64,000 bases of DNA. Origin: JAVBLK01 sp031553565 (GTDB taxonomy: Bacteria > Bacillota > Clostridia > Christensenellales > DUVY01). The position numbers were made by a program, and so were the translations under genes. Under the pieces are notes generated by a model. That model was not told the DNA's origin. It saw only the letters and a program-made list of their open reading frames with translations, and made no database searches. Location: assembly GCA_031553565.1 (NCBI GenBank), contig JAVBLK010000023.1, positions 18,806 through 82,805 on the forward strand, read 5' to 3'. Below are positions 15,691-24,331 of the stretch, piece by piece. How positions within the stretch are numbered: the first letter of the stretch is position 1; each line of letters starts with the position of its first letter.

Positions 15691-16441
15691 ATCTCTTCGA
15701 CGTCCTTATCTTCGCCTCGCTGCCCGTTGTGACCATGTCGAAACCGTTGCTGATAAAAAAGTCGCGCTTGCTTACGGCGCCGTAAAGCTTCGGATTGAAC
15801 TGAGGGTATTTTTTCAAAAGCTGCTGTGAAACCGTTGCGTAATACGCCCAGCCCTCGTTGTCGGCCTTTTCGTTTATGCTGTCTTTAACAACCTTTATTA
15901 TTTGCTTCAGGTCCGGTTTCTTGACCGTTTCCTCGGCGCTTTTTATTTCCTTGCCCTTTGGCGGCGCGGCCTTCGGGGCTGCTTTTACCGCCGGCTCGCC
16001 GCCCTTTTCTGCGGACAGCAGGTCGTCCAGCATCAGGAACTTGTCGCATGATTTATTCAGGCTTTTATGCGTCAGCGCGTTACCGGCGACCACAACGTAA
16101 ACACCGCCTTCCTTCAGCCGTTGCGACAGCCGCGAAAAATCGCTGTCGCTGGTGGCAAGGCAGAACGCGTCAACGGTTTTGGAATAGAAAATATCCATGG
16201 CGTCGATCACCATGACTATATCGGTGGCGTTTTTTTGCTTTATAGGCGCGAAAGCCTGCACGGGCAGGATCCCGTTGTCAATAGCGTGCTTCGCCCACGG
16301 GTTTTTACCGTTGAAATCGCCGTACACGCGCTTGTACTTGATATTGCCCAGCTCCTCTAACTCGCGGATAATGATATCGTAATAATCGGGGGAAATATTA
16401 TCCGAATCGATAAGCAGTGCAAAAGTGAATTCTTTTTCCAT
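15689..16441 (-). CDS. NYN-domain protein with OST-HTH/LOTUS-like C-terminus
   Basis: A 250-residue LabA/DUF88-type protein. The N-terminal NYN nuclease fold (PIN-like) shows acidic clusters in FALLIDSDNIS, VYGDF, DIVMVIDAMD and LATSDSDFSRL, the four aspartate sites of the family. A Pro/Lys/Ala-rich linker (residues about 150-180) joins a C-terminal domain with GWAYYATVSQQLLKKYPQFNPKLYG, similar to the RNA-binding OST-HTH/LOTUS fold. The likely role is RNA binding or cleavage, not proven for this group. The start at 16441 has GAGGTAG 5 bases upstream. It is a monocistronic gene convergent with the phosphoesterase and divergent from ychF. Confidence 0.85.
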   Translation of the reverse strand: MEKEFTFALLIDSDNISPDYYDIIIRELEELGNIKYKRVYGDFNGKNPWAKHAIDNGILPVQAFAPIKQKNATDIVMVIDAMDIFYSKTVDAFCLATSDSDFSRLSQRLKEGGVYVVVAGNALTHKSLNKSCDKFLMLDDLLSAEKGGEPAVKAAPKAAPPKGKEIKSAEETVKKPDLKQIIKVVKDSINEKADNEGWAYYATVSQQLLKKYPQFNPKLYGAVSKRDFFISNGFDMVTTGSEAKIRTSKR

Positions 16442-16460
16442 TAACTACCTCTTTACCGGG

Positions 16461-16489
16461 ATTATAGCCTAAACCGCCATTTTTATCAA
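16461..16489 (-). promoter_or_regulatory. Promoter of the NYN gene
   Basis: Minus strand TTGATA (16489-16484), 17-base spacer, TATAAT (16466-16461). The transcript keeps a short leader with a ribosome binding site. Confidence 0.75.
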
Positions 16490-16550
16490 GCGCAGAGAGG
16501 GCGCGGGAAAATCAGTATATACGGCGCGGGATAAAACGGCCTTTGACGCT

Positions 16551-16579
16551 TTGTCCTTTTTACACGGCTGTGATATAAT
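16551..16579 (+). promoter_or_regulatory. Promoter giving a leaderless ychF
   Basis: TTGTCC (16551-16556), 17-base spacer, TATAAT (16574-16579), then only 7 bases (CACTGTT) before ATG 16587 and no ribosome binding site. Confidence 0.75.
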
Positions 16580-16586
16580 CACTGTT

Positions 16587-17681
16587 ATGAAACTAGGAAT
16601 CGTCGGGTTGCCCAATGTGGGCAAGAGCACACTTTTTAACGCAATAACAAACGCAGGCGCGCAGGCGGCGAATTACCCGTTCTGCACTATCGAGCCCAAT
16701 GTGGGCGTCGTGGCGGTGCCGGATAAGCGGCTGGACGTCTTGGGAAAGCTGTATAACACCAAAAAGATCACGCCTACCGCCATCGAGTTCGTCGATATCG
16801 CGGGGCTGGTCAAGGGCGCGGCGGCGGGCGAGGGGCTGGGCAATAAATTCCTTTCGCACATCCGCGAGGTGGACGCGATAGTGCACGTCGTCAGGTGCTA
16901 TGACGACCCGAACGTCATACACGTGGAAAACACCGTGTCGCCCGCGCGCGATATCGACATCATCAACATCGAACTGATGCTGGCCGATATGGAGACCGCG
17001 AAAAAGCGTCTCGACCGCGCCGAGAAGGCGTTCAAGACCGGCGATAAAAAGGCCGGGACAGAGGCCGCCCTCCTGCAAAAGATTAACGCCGCGCTGGAAA
17101 AGGGCTTGCCTGCCCGGACGGCGGTGCAGGATATCAAGGAAGAGGAACAGGAGATCGTGAAATCGCTGTTCTTACTTACCACAAAGCCCGTTATATACGC
17201 CGCCAATATCTCGGAAAAGGATATTGCATCCGAAAACAAATATGTCGCGGAGGTAAAAAAGATTGCCGCTGCGGAAAAAGCCGAGATGCTGGTCATCTGC
17301 GCCAAGATCGAGGAGGAGCTGGCGGGCCTCGAAAAAGACGAGCGCGATATGTTTTTAAGCGAGCTGGGGCTTTCGGCAAGCGGCCTGGACAGGCTGGTCA
17401 CCTCGTGCTATAACCTCCTGGGGCTGATGAGCTTTTTGACCGCGGGCGAAAAGGAAGTCCGTGCATGGACTATCAAGAAGGGGACAAAGGCTCCGCAGGC
17501 GGCCGGCGCGATACACACCGACTTCGAGCGCGGCTTTATAAAGGCCGAGATCGTGGGATATAACGACCTGGTAACGTTAGGTTCTATGGCGGCGGCAAAG
17601 GAAAAGGGGCTGGTCCGCCAAGAGGGAAAAGAATACGTCATGCGCGACGGGGATGTTGTACTGTTCAAATTCAACGTTTGA
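16587..17681 (+). CDS. ychF: Redox-regulated ATPase/GTPase YchF (Obg family)
   Basis: A universally conserved P-loop protein that binds ATP better than GTP and associates with ribosomes. Visible: G1 GLPNVGKST at the very N-terminus, G3 DIAGLVKGA, a coiled-coil stretch (residues about 125-200), the ANISEKD element that replaces the usual NKxD, and a C-terminal TGS-like domain ending GDVVLFKFNV. Length 364 aa is standard. ATG 16587 starts exactly at the conserved MKLGIVGLPNVGKS, which supports it as the true start even though it sits 7 bases after a TATAAT with no ribosome binding site. The next gene, argS, is separated by a long palindrome. Confidence 0.97.
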   Translation: MKLGIVGLPNVGKSTLFNAITNAGAQAANYPFCTIEPNVGVVAVPDKRLDVLGKLYNTKKITPTAIEFVDIAGLVKGAAAGEGLGNKFLSHIREVDAIVHVVRCYDDPNVIHVENTVSPARDIDIINIELMLADMETAKKRLDRAEKAFKTGDKKAGTEAALLQKINAALEKGLPARTAVQDIKEEEQEIVKSLFLLTTKPVIYAANISEKDIASENKYVAEVKKIAAAEKAEMLVICAKIEEELAGLEKDERDMFLSELGLSASGLDRLVTSCYNLLGLMSFLTAGEKEVRAWTIKKGTKAPQAAGAIHTDFERGFIKAEIVGYNDLVTLGSMAAAKEKGLVRQEGKEYVMRDGDVVLFKFNV

Positions 17682-17690
17682 TTTGCGGGC

Positions 17691-17807
17691 GCGTGCGGGA
17701 AAGAGGCGTGATCCGGGCTACGTTTGCCACAACCGCTCCTCCTGTATGCAAATACGCGGTCGTCGCGGTTTTGTCAACTGCCCGGCTGACACCCCTTTCC
17801 CGCACGC
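17691..17807. repeat. Long imperfect palindrome between ychF and argS
   Basis: GCGTGCGGGAAAG (17691-17703) pairs perfectly with CTTTCCCGCACGC (17795-17807). Pairing continues inward through CCGGGC/GCCCGG and CACAACCGC/GCGGTTTTG to a GTATGCAAATAC tip. TTTAAAAAA follows. It could end ychF transcription or be another palindromic element. Confidence 0.7.
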
Positions 17808-17845
17808 TTTAAAAAATATAGATCACAAAATAAGGTTATTTAAAG

Positions 17846-19570
17846 ATGGATTACAAATCTGAAATCATAAATGCGCTTAAACAAATTTTCCCCGAAAGCG
17901 ACCTTGCCGGCGCGGAGGAGAGCATCACCGTGACCCCGGAAGGGAAGGCGGGTGATTACGCATTCCCGTGCTTCCGGCTGTCCAAGACGCTGAAAACGGC
18001 GCCAAACGCCATTGCCGCGGCCGGGGCGGAAAGGTTTGCCGGTTTAAAGGCGGGCGGCGGGCTGATAAAAGCGGTGGACGCGGACGGCGGATATTTGAAT
18101 TTTACGCTTTACAGGGAGGCCTTTTCGGCGGCGGTCGTAAATGAAATCATGTCGGCGGGGGAAGGCTTCGGCGGCTCGGACGAGGGGAAGGGCAGGACCG
18201 TCTGCATAGACTATTCGTCCGTCAATATCGCAAAGCCGTTCCATATGGGCCACCTTTACAACACGGCCCTGGGCGGTTCGCTGTACCGTATATTCAAGAA
18301 ACTGGGATACAGCGTCGTCGGCATCAATCATCTGGGTGATTACGGCACGCAGTTCGGCAATCTTATCACCGCCTATAAAAAATGGGGCAGTGAGGCCGAG
18401 CTGAATAAGGACGGTATACACGCGCTCTTAAAATGGTACGTCAGGTTCCATCAAGAATCCGAAAAGGACGAGGGCTTAAACGAGGAAGGCCGCGCGTGGT
18501 TCCGCCGCATCGAGGCAAAGGATCCAGAGGCATTAAGGATCTTCAACCTGTTCAAGGAGATAACGCTTATCGAGGTCAGGGGAGTATATGACGAACTGGG
18601 GGTGCAGTTCGACAGCTGGGACGGCGAAAGCTTTTTTACCGACAAAATACCCGCCGTGGTCAAAGAGCTTAGGGGAAAGGACCTCCTGGTGACCAGCGAG
18701 GGCGCCGAGGTCGTTGACCTGGAAAGCTACAAGCTGCCGCCCGCGCTTATCCTGAAGAAGGACGGCGCCAGCCTGTATATCACGCGCGACCTGGCCGCGG
18801 CGGAGTACCGTAAAAAGACATATGATTTTCATAAATGCCTGTATGTTGTCGCCTATCAGCAAAACCTGCACTTTAAGCAGCTGTTCGCCGTATTAGAGCT
18901 TATGGGGAAAGAATGGTACAAGGACTGCGTTCACGTGGCGTACGGTATGGTCTCGATGCCCGAAGGCGCGATGAGTACGCGTAAGGGCCAGGTCGTTTTC
19001 TTAAAGGACGTTTTAAAGCTGGCAGCCGAAAAGACCGAAGCCACGATAAAGCAGAAGAACCCGGATTATCACGGCGACGGGTCGCTGGCGCGGCAGATAG
19101 GCACGGGTGCGGTGATCTACAGCGTCCTGCAGAGCTCCAAAATAAAGGACATTGTATTCGATTACGACAAGGTATTGAATTTCGAGGGCGAAACGGGGCC
19201 GTACGTAATGTACACGCACGCGCGCGCCTGCAGCGTCTTAAGCAAGGCCGGATATAAACCGGTGAAAACTGCAAAAATTTCCGAAACGGCGGCGCGCCAT
19301 ATCTCGGGCGGCGAGGCGTTCGCGCTGATAAAGCGGCTGAACCGGTACCCTGCGGTGGTCGCCGCGGCGGCGCAGGAATTAGAGCCGTCCCTTATCACGC
19401 GGCACATAACCGACATTGCCCAGGACTTCAATAAGTTCTATTTCGCCGAAAAGATAATCACGGACAACGCAGAGGAGACGCAGGCGCGGCTGATGCTGAC
19501 CGACGCGGTAAGGCAGGTATTAAAGGAAGGAATGCGGCTGATATTGTTGCAGGCGCCCGAGAGGATGTGA
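17846..19570 (+). CDS. argS: Arginine--tRNA ligase
   Basis: A class I synthetase of 574 aa. The N-terminal additional domain (residues about 1-110) is followed by the catalytic core with SSVNIAKPFHMGHLYNT (HIGH-type HMGH), the GINHLGDYGTQFG block, and the KMSKS-equivalent MSTRKG. The C-terminal anticodon helical bundle ends LLQAPERM. Length is normal. ATG 17846 lies shortly after the long palindrome with only a weak AAGG upstream, so initiation signals are poor. No T-box is visible. The gene is followed by two further palindromic elements rather than by a partner gene. Confidence 0.96.
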   Translation: MDYKSEIINALKQIFPESDLAGAEESITVTPEGKAGDYAFPCFRLSKTLKTAPNAIAAAGAERFAGLKAGGGLIKAVDADGGYLNFTLYREAFSAAVVNEIMSAGEGFGGSDEGKGRTVCIDYSSVNIAKPFHMGHLYNTALGGSLYRIFKKLGYSVVGINHLGDYGTQFGNLITAYKKWGSEAELNKDGIHALLKWYVRFHQESEKDEGLNEEGRAWFRRIEAKDPEALRIFNLFKEITLIEVRGVYDELGVQFDSWDGESFFTDKIPAVVKELRGKDLLVTSEGAEVVDLESYKLPPALILKKDGASLYITRDLAAAEYRKKTYDFHKCLYVVAYQQNLHFKQLFAVLELMGKEWYKDCVHVAYGMVSMPEGAMSTRKGQVVFLKDVLKLAAEKTEATIKQKNPDYHGDGSLARQIGTGAVIYSVLQSSKIKDIVFDYDKVLNFEGETGPYVMYTHARACSVLSKAGYKPVKTAKISETAARHISGGEAFALIKRLNRYPAVVAAAAQELEPSLITRHITDIAQDFNKFYFAEKIITDNAEETQARLMLTDAVRQVLKEGMRLILLQAPERM

Positions 19571-19571
19571 C

Positions 19572-19703
19572 CTCAGACTGCGCAAAAACGCCGTGATCGC
19601 CGTAATAAGCCGGATTTTGACTTCGTCCGAGTACGTCTAAGTACGCTTCCTCCGCCAAAACCCGCCGTTTTTCGCCGCTGACAACCTTTTATCGCAGTCT
19701 GAG
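19572..19703. repeat. Palindromic element after argS
   Basis: CTCAGACTGCG (19572-19582) pairs with CGCAGTCTGAG (19693-19703); the interior is partly self-complementary around GTACGTCTAAGTAC. It starts right after the argS stop codon and may also serve as its terminator. Confidence 0.6.
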
Positions 19704-19752
19704 ACAACTTGCGCAAAAACGCCGTGAAAGTAAGGTAGTTTAAAGGGAAAGT

Positions 19753-19920
19753 TTAAGGAACCGCTGAATAATTCGATATAATTTATAGCCGCGTCTTTTT
19801 TGCCTGGAAATGCCTTCTTAACTTAGCAAATAGTTCTACTATTTGCGTAATAAACAAATCATTTCCCGGGCTAAAAAATACTTGCTCTAAATTGATCTCA
19901 TTTATTCATCGCTTCCTTAA
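19753..19920. repeat. Palindromic MITE-like element, 168 bp
   Basis: Ends TTAAGGAACCGCTGAATAA and TTATTCATCGCTTCCTTAA match as inverted repeats in 17 of 19 positions, and the arms pair over their full length to an apex CAAATAGTTCTACTATTTG. A short deleted relative lies at 22086-22136. Confidence 0.8.
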
Positions 19921-20036
19921 AGTTTGCTTAAAATCCTGCGCGAATATTAAAATCCGATAAGATATGGTATAATCATCTTACGGACATATTTCTTTTATGT
20001 CACAAAAAAAAGGTGTTACAAAGGGGTGGCTTTCAA

Positions 20037-20720
20037 ATGGCTGAAAAAATCCTTATTGTCGAGGACGAGGCGAAGATAGCGCGGTTTGTGTCGCTGGAGT
20101 TGGAGCACGAGGGATACAAGACCGAGACCGCGCACGACGGGCGGCTGGGTTTGGAGCTGGCGCTGAAAAACGATTACGAGCTTTTGATACTCGACCTTAT
20201 GCTGCCCGGCATGAACGGACTGGACGTTTTAAAGGCATTGAAGGCCGAAAAGGATACGCCTGTGCTGATCCTTACGGCGCGCGACCAGATAATAGACAAG
20301 GTCAACGGCCTGGATATCGGTGCAGACGACTATATGACAAAGCCCTTTGCGATAGAGGAGCTGTTTGCGCGGGTCAGGAACCTTATAAAGCGCAGGGAGG
20401 TTAAGAACGGCCGCAGCATCACCGTTGATAAGCTGAACATCGGCCTCAACGAGCACAGCGTGACCTATGACGGCGAAGCGGTAAGCCTGACAAAGAAAGA
20501 GTACGACCTCCTTATCTACCTTCTTAAAAACCGCAACACGGTGGTGACCCGCGAAAAGATCTTAAGCGCCGTCTGGGGCTATGATTTTTACGGCGACACC
20601 AACGTCGTGGATGTTTACATAAGGTACATACGCAGCAAGATCGACGACAAATTCGGCATTAAGCTTATAACGACATTGCGCGGCACGGGTTACATTATAA
20701 AAGAAACTCTGGATCAATGA
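20037..20720 (+). CDS. Two-component response regulator, OmpR/PhoB family
   Basis: A 227-residue DNA-binding regulator. The receiver domain has the acidic pocket EDE (VEDEAKIARF), the phosphorylated aspartate in LLILDLMLPGMNG, the conserved Thr in LILTARDQ and Lys in DDYMTKPF. The C-terminal winged-helix domain shows SLTKKEYDLLIYLLKNRNTVVTREKIL and DVYIRYIRSKID, ending TLRGTGYII. ATG 20037 has GGGGTGG 7 bases upstream. A TATAAT at 19968-19973 heads the operon. Its partner kinase gene follows after 15 bases. The signal sensed cannot be inferred. Confidence 0.93.
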   Translation: MAEKILIVEDEAKIARFVSLELEHEGYKTETAHDGRLGLELALKNDYELLILDLMLPGMNGLDVLKALKAEKDTPVLILTARDQIIDKVNGLDIGADDYMTKPFAIEELFARVRNLIKRREVKNGRSITVDKLNIGLNEHSVTYDGEAVSLTKKEYDLLIYLLKNRNTVVTREKILSAVWGYDFYGDTNVVDVYIRYIRSKIDDKFGIKLITTLRGTGYIIKETLDQ

Positions 20721-20735
20721 TCGGAAAGAAGAGCG

Positions 20736-21983
20736 TTGGAAAAAGATAAAGCCGTAAAAAAGCGCAGAGAGCCGGCGATAAAGCCGGCAAAGCCGCCTAA
20801 CAGCAGGAAGGGCGGTTTTTTCGCCTCGTTTGCGGCGGGCGCGACCTTTCTGCCGCGCAAGATCTCGGCGGGCTTTTCGGCATTTTTTAAAAAGCGCAAG
20901 ATCAAGATATCGACAAAGGCAACGCTTATATACGGCATAATCTTTACGGTCGTGTTCGTTCTGGCCAGCGCGCTGATAATAGTGATATTCAACGGGTATT
21001 TAAGCCATTCGGGGAAAGACGCTTCCGACGCGCAGCGGATGGGGCAGCTGACGATCCTCATCGCGGTCATTTACCCGATCGCGATCGCGCTGGTCCTCGC
21101 GCTGGGATACTACGTCATACGCGGGATTTTGGAGCCTGTGAAGCGGATGACGGATACCGCAAAAACCGTCAGCACCGAAAACCTGAGCACGCGTATGTAT
21201 GTCAGCGGCAACGGTGACGAGGTCGATATACTGGCCGATATGCTGAATCAGATGCTGGACAGCCTTCAGATCGCCTATGAAAAACAGATGCGGTTTGTGT
21301 CAGACGCCTCGCACGAGCTGCGTACGCCGATAGCCGTCGTACAGGGCTACTCGAGCCTACTTCGGCGGTGGGGGATGGATAATAAGGACATCGCGCTTGA
21401 GGCCGTCGAGGCAATCGACAGCGAGAGCCGCAATATGAAGAACCTGGTTGAAAAGCTGCTGTTCCTTGCGCGCGCTGACAAAAAGACTATGACGGTCAGG
21501 CTTGCCAACTTTTTTATAAACGAGCTTTGCGAGGAGGTCGTGCGCGAGACAAAGGTCTATGTAGGCGACCACGACATAGAAATAGGCCAGATCGAGGCGA
21601 TCAATATCGACGCCGACCGCGAGCTTATGAAACAGCTCTTACGCATATTCTTAGACAACAGTATAAAATACACGCCTATCGGGGGCAAAATCACCTTAAG
21701 CTGCTATGAGGAGGACGACGACAGCTGCGCGCTTATCGTGACCGACAACGGCATAGGGATGGCCGAGGAGGATCTGCCGTATATTTTCGAGCGGTTCTAT
21801 AAATGCGACAAGGCCAGGGTGCGCGACGGCGGCAGCACCGGCCTGGGTCTTTCGATCGCGAAGTGGATAACGGACAACCACAACGCCGAGATCACCGTTT
21901 CGTCAAGTCTGGGTATAGGCACCACGATAAAGGTGGTTATCCCGAAAAGGGCAAACAGCGAGGAAAGCTACGCCGAGGAATAA
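20736..21983 (+). CDS. Sensor histidine kinase, partner of the adjacent regulator
   Basis: A 415-residue kinase starting at TTG 20736, the only plausible start after an in-frame stop. A basic N-terminal tail of about 60 residues precedes two membrane helices (about 68-90 and 105-130) separated by a very short external loop, so it may sense membrane or internal state rather than a soluble ligand. Next come HAMP, the HisKA H-box FVSDASHELRTPIAV, N-box DNSIKYTP, G1 DNGIGM, F-box YIFERFYK and G2 GSTGLGLSI. The overlong basic cytoplasmic tail is unusual for the class. Confidence 0.93.
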   Translation: MEKDKAVKKRREPAIKPAKPPNSRKGGFFASFAAGATFLPRKISAGFSAFFKKRKIKISTKATLIYGIIFTVVFVLASALIIVIFNGYLSHSGKDASDAQRMGQLTILIAVIYPIAIALVLALGYYVIRGILEPVKRMTDTAKTVSTENLSTRMYVSGNGDEVDILADMLNQMLDSLQIAYEKQMRFVSDASHELRTPIAVVQGYSSLLRRWGMDNKDIALEAVEAIDSESRNMKNLVEKLLFLARADKKTMTVRLANFFINELCEEVVRETKVYVGDHDIEIGQIEAINIDADRELMKQLLRIFLDNSIKYTPIGGKITLSCYEEDDDSCALIVTDNGIGMAEEDLPYIFERFYKCDKARVRDGGSTGLGLSIAKWITDNHNAEITVSSSLGIGTTIKVVIPKRANSEESYAEE

Positions 21984-22085
21984 GGGCGTGAATTCCCGGG
22001 CATATCGTATGCTCACAAAAGCCGCAAATCCTGTTTACGCCCCAAATGCTTGCAAAAAACAAGGTTTTTATATAGAATTATTATA

Positions 22086-22136
22086 TTAAGGAACCACTGA
22101 ATAATTCGACAAAATTTACAGTTCACCGGTTCCTTT
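22086..22136. repeat. Short relative of the 19753 palindromic element
   Basis: Starts TTAAGGAACCACTGAATAATT, as in the long element (two differences), and ends GGTTCCTT. The middle appears deleted. Confidence 0.65.
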
Positions 22137-22182
22137 GCAGTCCGCGTTTTATATTATTAGACGATACCATGGAGGGAAAATT

Positions 22183-23295
22183 ATGGAGCAGAACAAGACA
22201 GGCACTGTCGACAATTACGGCAACGAAGGGCCTAGGCTGGTTCAGGACGTCGAGGTCTTCAAGTGCCCCAACTGCGGCAATGACCTAAGCTTCAGCCCGG
22301 AGACGGGCAAGATGGCCTGCCAGCATTGCGGCACCGAGCAGGCGATCGATGTAAGCCGCAACGTGCAGTCCGCTGCCGTAGATTTCAATCTGGATAAGGC
22401 GACCAAGTGGGCGTCCGAGACGCGGACCTTCAAATGTGAAAGCTGCGGCGCGACTGTCACTTTCGACAGCGCCGAGTTTTCAGCCGAATGCCCGTATTGC
22501 GGCAGTAACAAGGTTTTGAAGATAGAGCAATTCGACGGCATACGCCCGAACGCGCTGCTGCCGTTCGTGCTGACTGCGGCGCAGGCGTTCGCCGCGTATT
22601 TCAAATGGCTGAAAAAGAAACTGTTCGCGCCCGGCAAGATGAAAAAAGAGGCCAAGGTCGAAAAAACGAAGGGTGTTTACTGCCCGTGCTGGACGTTCGA
22701 TTCTGACACTTTTTCGTCTTACAGCGGCGTCGTGGGCGACTATTACTATGTGACGGTGGGCAGCGGCAAGAATGCGCGGCAGGAACGCCGCATCCGCTGG
22801 CGCAGCGTTTCAGGCCGCTATAACCGCAATTTCAGGAACGTAGTCGTCGAGGCCAGCCCGCACCTTGACCAAAAGGATATAACCAAGCTGGGGCCGTATC
22901 CTATAAACGACGCGGTAGTGTACGACAGGCGCTTCCTCTCCGGGTTCTTTGCCGACCACTATGACCGGGGCCTAAAAGACGGCTGGACGGTGGGTTCCGA
23001 CCTCATGAGAAAGGATATCTACAACGATATCAGGCGCAGCCTTAGATGCGACGTTGTGCAGACCCTGAACGTAAATACCAACTTCAACTCCAACAAGTTC
23101 AAGCACGTACTGCTGCCCGTATACGTCTGCAATGCGCGCTGGAAAGAAAAGCTGTACAATTTTTTCGTCAACGGCATAACCGGAAAGGTAACCGGCAAGA
23201 CCCCCGTATCGCCCCTTAAGGTCGGTATCGCGGTAGGTATCGGATTGGTCGTGCTGGGCGGGATAATCGCGCTGGTAATGCTTTTGGGCGGTTGA
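22183..23295 (+). CDS. Zinc-ribbon protein with C-terminal membrane anchor
   Basis: A 370-residue protein with two zinc ribbons near the N-terminus: CPNC...CQHC (residues about 24-50) and CESC...CPYC (about 84-105). A third CPCW pair follows near residue 166. The middle is a beta-rich region with many aromatic residues (SSYSGVVGDYYYVTVGSGK), then HVLLPVYVC. The last 28 residues form one membrane helix. It belongs to the group often labelled TFIIB-type zinc-ribbon proteins, whose function is not established. The start is ATG 22183 with GGAGGG at 22171-22176; an upstream in-frame extension lacks a binding site. It follows the two-component genes but has its own leader. Confidence 0.8.
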   Translation: MEQNKTGTVDNYGNEGPRLVQDVEVFKCPNCGNDLSFSPETGKMACQHCGTEQAIDVSRNVQSAAVDFNLDKATKWASETRTFKCESCGATVTFDSAEFSAECPYCGSNKVLKIEQFDGIRPNALLPFVLTAAQAFAAYFKWLKKKLFAPGKMKKEAKVEKTKGVYCPCWTFDSDTFSSYSGVVGDYYYVTVGSGKNARQERRIRWRSVSGRYNRNFRNVVVEASPHLDQKDITKLGPYPINDAVVYDRRFLSGFFADHYDRGLKDGWTVGSDLMRKDIYNDIRRSLRCDVVQTLNVNTNFNSNKFKHVLLPVYVCNARWKEKLYNFFVNGITGKVTGKTPVSPLKVGIAVGIGLVVLGGIIALVMLLGG

Positions 23296-23343
23296 TTCGG
23301 ATGCGCACCGTTTTCATAAAACTATTTTTGCGAGGAAAAACTG

Positions 23344-23874
23344 ATGGAAATAGGAAAAGAGAAGTCAAAAACAGCGCTACTAGAGAATAAGAAGGCTATG
23401 CTTATCTTTATGCTCATTTGTACGCTATTGCTTGCAGGAAGTCACTTTTTTGTTTTAGGAAGTACGGTTATCGGCATTTGGTCGAGAGGATTTTGGGAGA
23501 TTACGCCGGACGCCGAGAACATATATGCAGATATTGCATTTAATATTGTCTATGTTCAGTGGGCTTTATTTGTTATTGGAACCATTTTGATTGTATTTTT
23601 ATATTCTTTCCGTGCAAAAAAGCCAATATATATTGTGTTGATCAGCGTTTTTTGTTTGTCTTTTGCGCTCACTATAACTAATATTATCGCTTTTCTTGAA
23701 TTAACCAAAGGGCAGCCGATAAGGGCGCGGTTTTTGCAGATTGCACTGCTTGCATTTATTTTTGCAGTTTGCTCTTTGGTTATTATTACATTGGTACGCA
23801 GGTTTGACCGCTATCTTAAAGAAAGAAAGCAGATAAAAACTGGCCTGATTAATAATGTCATTCCTGTGTGCTAA
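23344..23874 (+). CDS. Four-helix membrane protein of unknown function
   Basis: A 176-residue protein with four predicted membrane helices (about 20-40, 70-90, 98-120 and 130-155), a charged N-terminus (EIGKEKSKTALLENKK) and a basic C-terminus (RRFDRYLKERKQIK). I do not recognise the family. GAGGAAAA precedes ATG 23344, so the start is firm. Its codons are more AT-rich than the genes on both sides, which may point to recent arrival or merely to a hydrophobic-protein composition. It lies between the zinc-ribbon gene and mrnC, 15 bases before the latter, so co-transcription with mrnC is likely. Confidence 0.7.
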   Translation: MEIGKEKSKTALLENKKAMLIFMLICTLLLAGSHFFVLGSTVIGIWSRGFWEITPDAENIYADIAFNIVYVQWALFVIGTILIVFLYSFRAKKPIYIVLISVFCLSFALTITNIIAFLELTKGQPIRARFLQIALLAFIFAVCSLVIITLVRRFDRYLKERKQIKTGLINNVIPVC

Positions 23875-23889
23875 AATTTCAGGAGAAAA

Positions 23890-24282
23890 ATGTTCAAACT
23901 TGAAACACCGGCGACGCCGGAAAAAGTTAACTCCTTGAACGTGCTGGTGCTGGCATTTGTGGGCGACGCGGCGCATACTCTGTTCATTCGTACCAGACTG
24001 TGCGGGGAGTCCGACGGCAAGGCCGGCGCGCTGCATACCCGCGCCAAGCGGTACGTTTCGGCCAAGGGGCAGGCGGACGCATTTTCGCGCATAGAGCCGC
24101 TTCTTTCCCCGGCGGAAGCCGACGTATGCCGCAGGGCAAGGAACCACCACAATAAAACGGCGGCAAAAAACGCCGATCTTGCCACCTATAAGAGGGCGAC
24201 CGAATTCGAGGCGTTAATAGGCTATCATTATCTTTTGGGGAACGGGGAAAGGCTCAACGAGCTGCTGGCGCTCTCGCTGTAA
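23890..24282 (+). CDS. mrnC: Mini-ribonuclease III
   Basis: A 130-residue stand-alone RNase III catalytic domain, without a dsRNA-binding domain, that matures 23S rRNA in Bacillota. Signature elements are LAFVGDAAHTLFIRTR (catalytic Asp), ARNHHNKTAAKNADLATYKRATEFEAL (here split: the Lys-Thr-Ala-Ala-Lys block, then the catalytic Glu of EFEALIGY) and the C-terminal LLGNGERLNEL. AGGAGAAAA precedes ATG. In many Bacillota mrnC sits between cysS and rlmB; here rlmB is nearby (26998) but cysS lies 30 kb away, so the cluster has been broken up. Confidence 0.93.
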   Translation: MFKLETPATPEKVNSLNVLVLAFVGDAAHTLFIRTRLCGESDGKAGALHTRAKRYVSAKGQADAFSRIEPLLSPAEADVCRRARNHHNKTAAKNADLATYKRATEFEALIGYHYLLGNGERLNELLALSL

Positions 24283-24293
24283 TCTCAAAAATT

Positions 24294-24318
24294 GTTTTTT
24301 GGCTGCAGCCGCCTTTTT
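24294..24318. terminator. Bidirectional terminator between mrnC and the Xre gene
   Basis: GGCTGCAGCC palindrome (24301-24310) flanked by TTTTTT on the left and GCCTTTTT on the right, between two convergent genes. Confidence 0.45.
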
Positions 24319-24331
24319 CCATAGCCTGCCG

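Larger units (their letters stand above)
19571..20036. other. 466-base intergenic region with two palindromic elements
   Basis: No gene. Holds palindromes at 19572-19703 and 19753-19920, an 18-base direct repeat (19579-19596 and 19710-19727), and the two-component operon's TATAAT (19968-19973) and ribosome binding site GGGGTGG (20023-20029). Confidence 0.6.
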
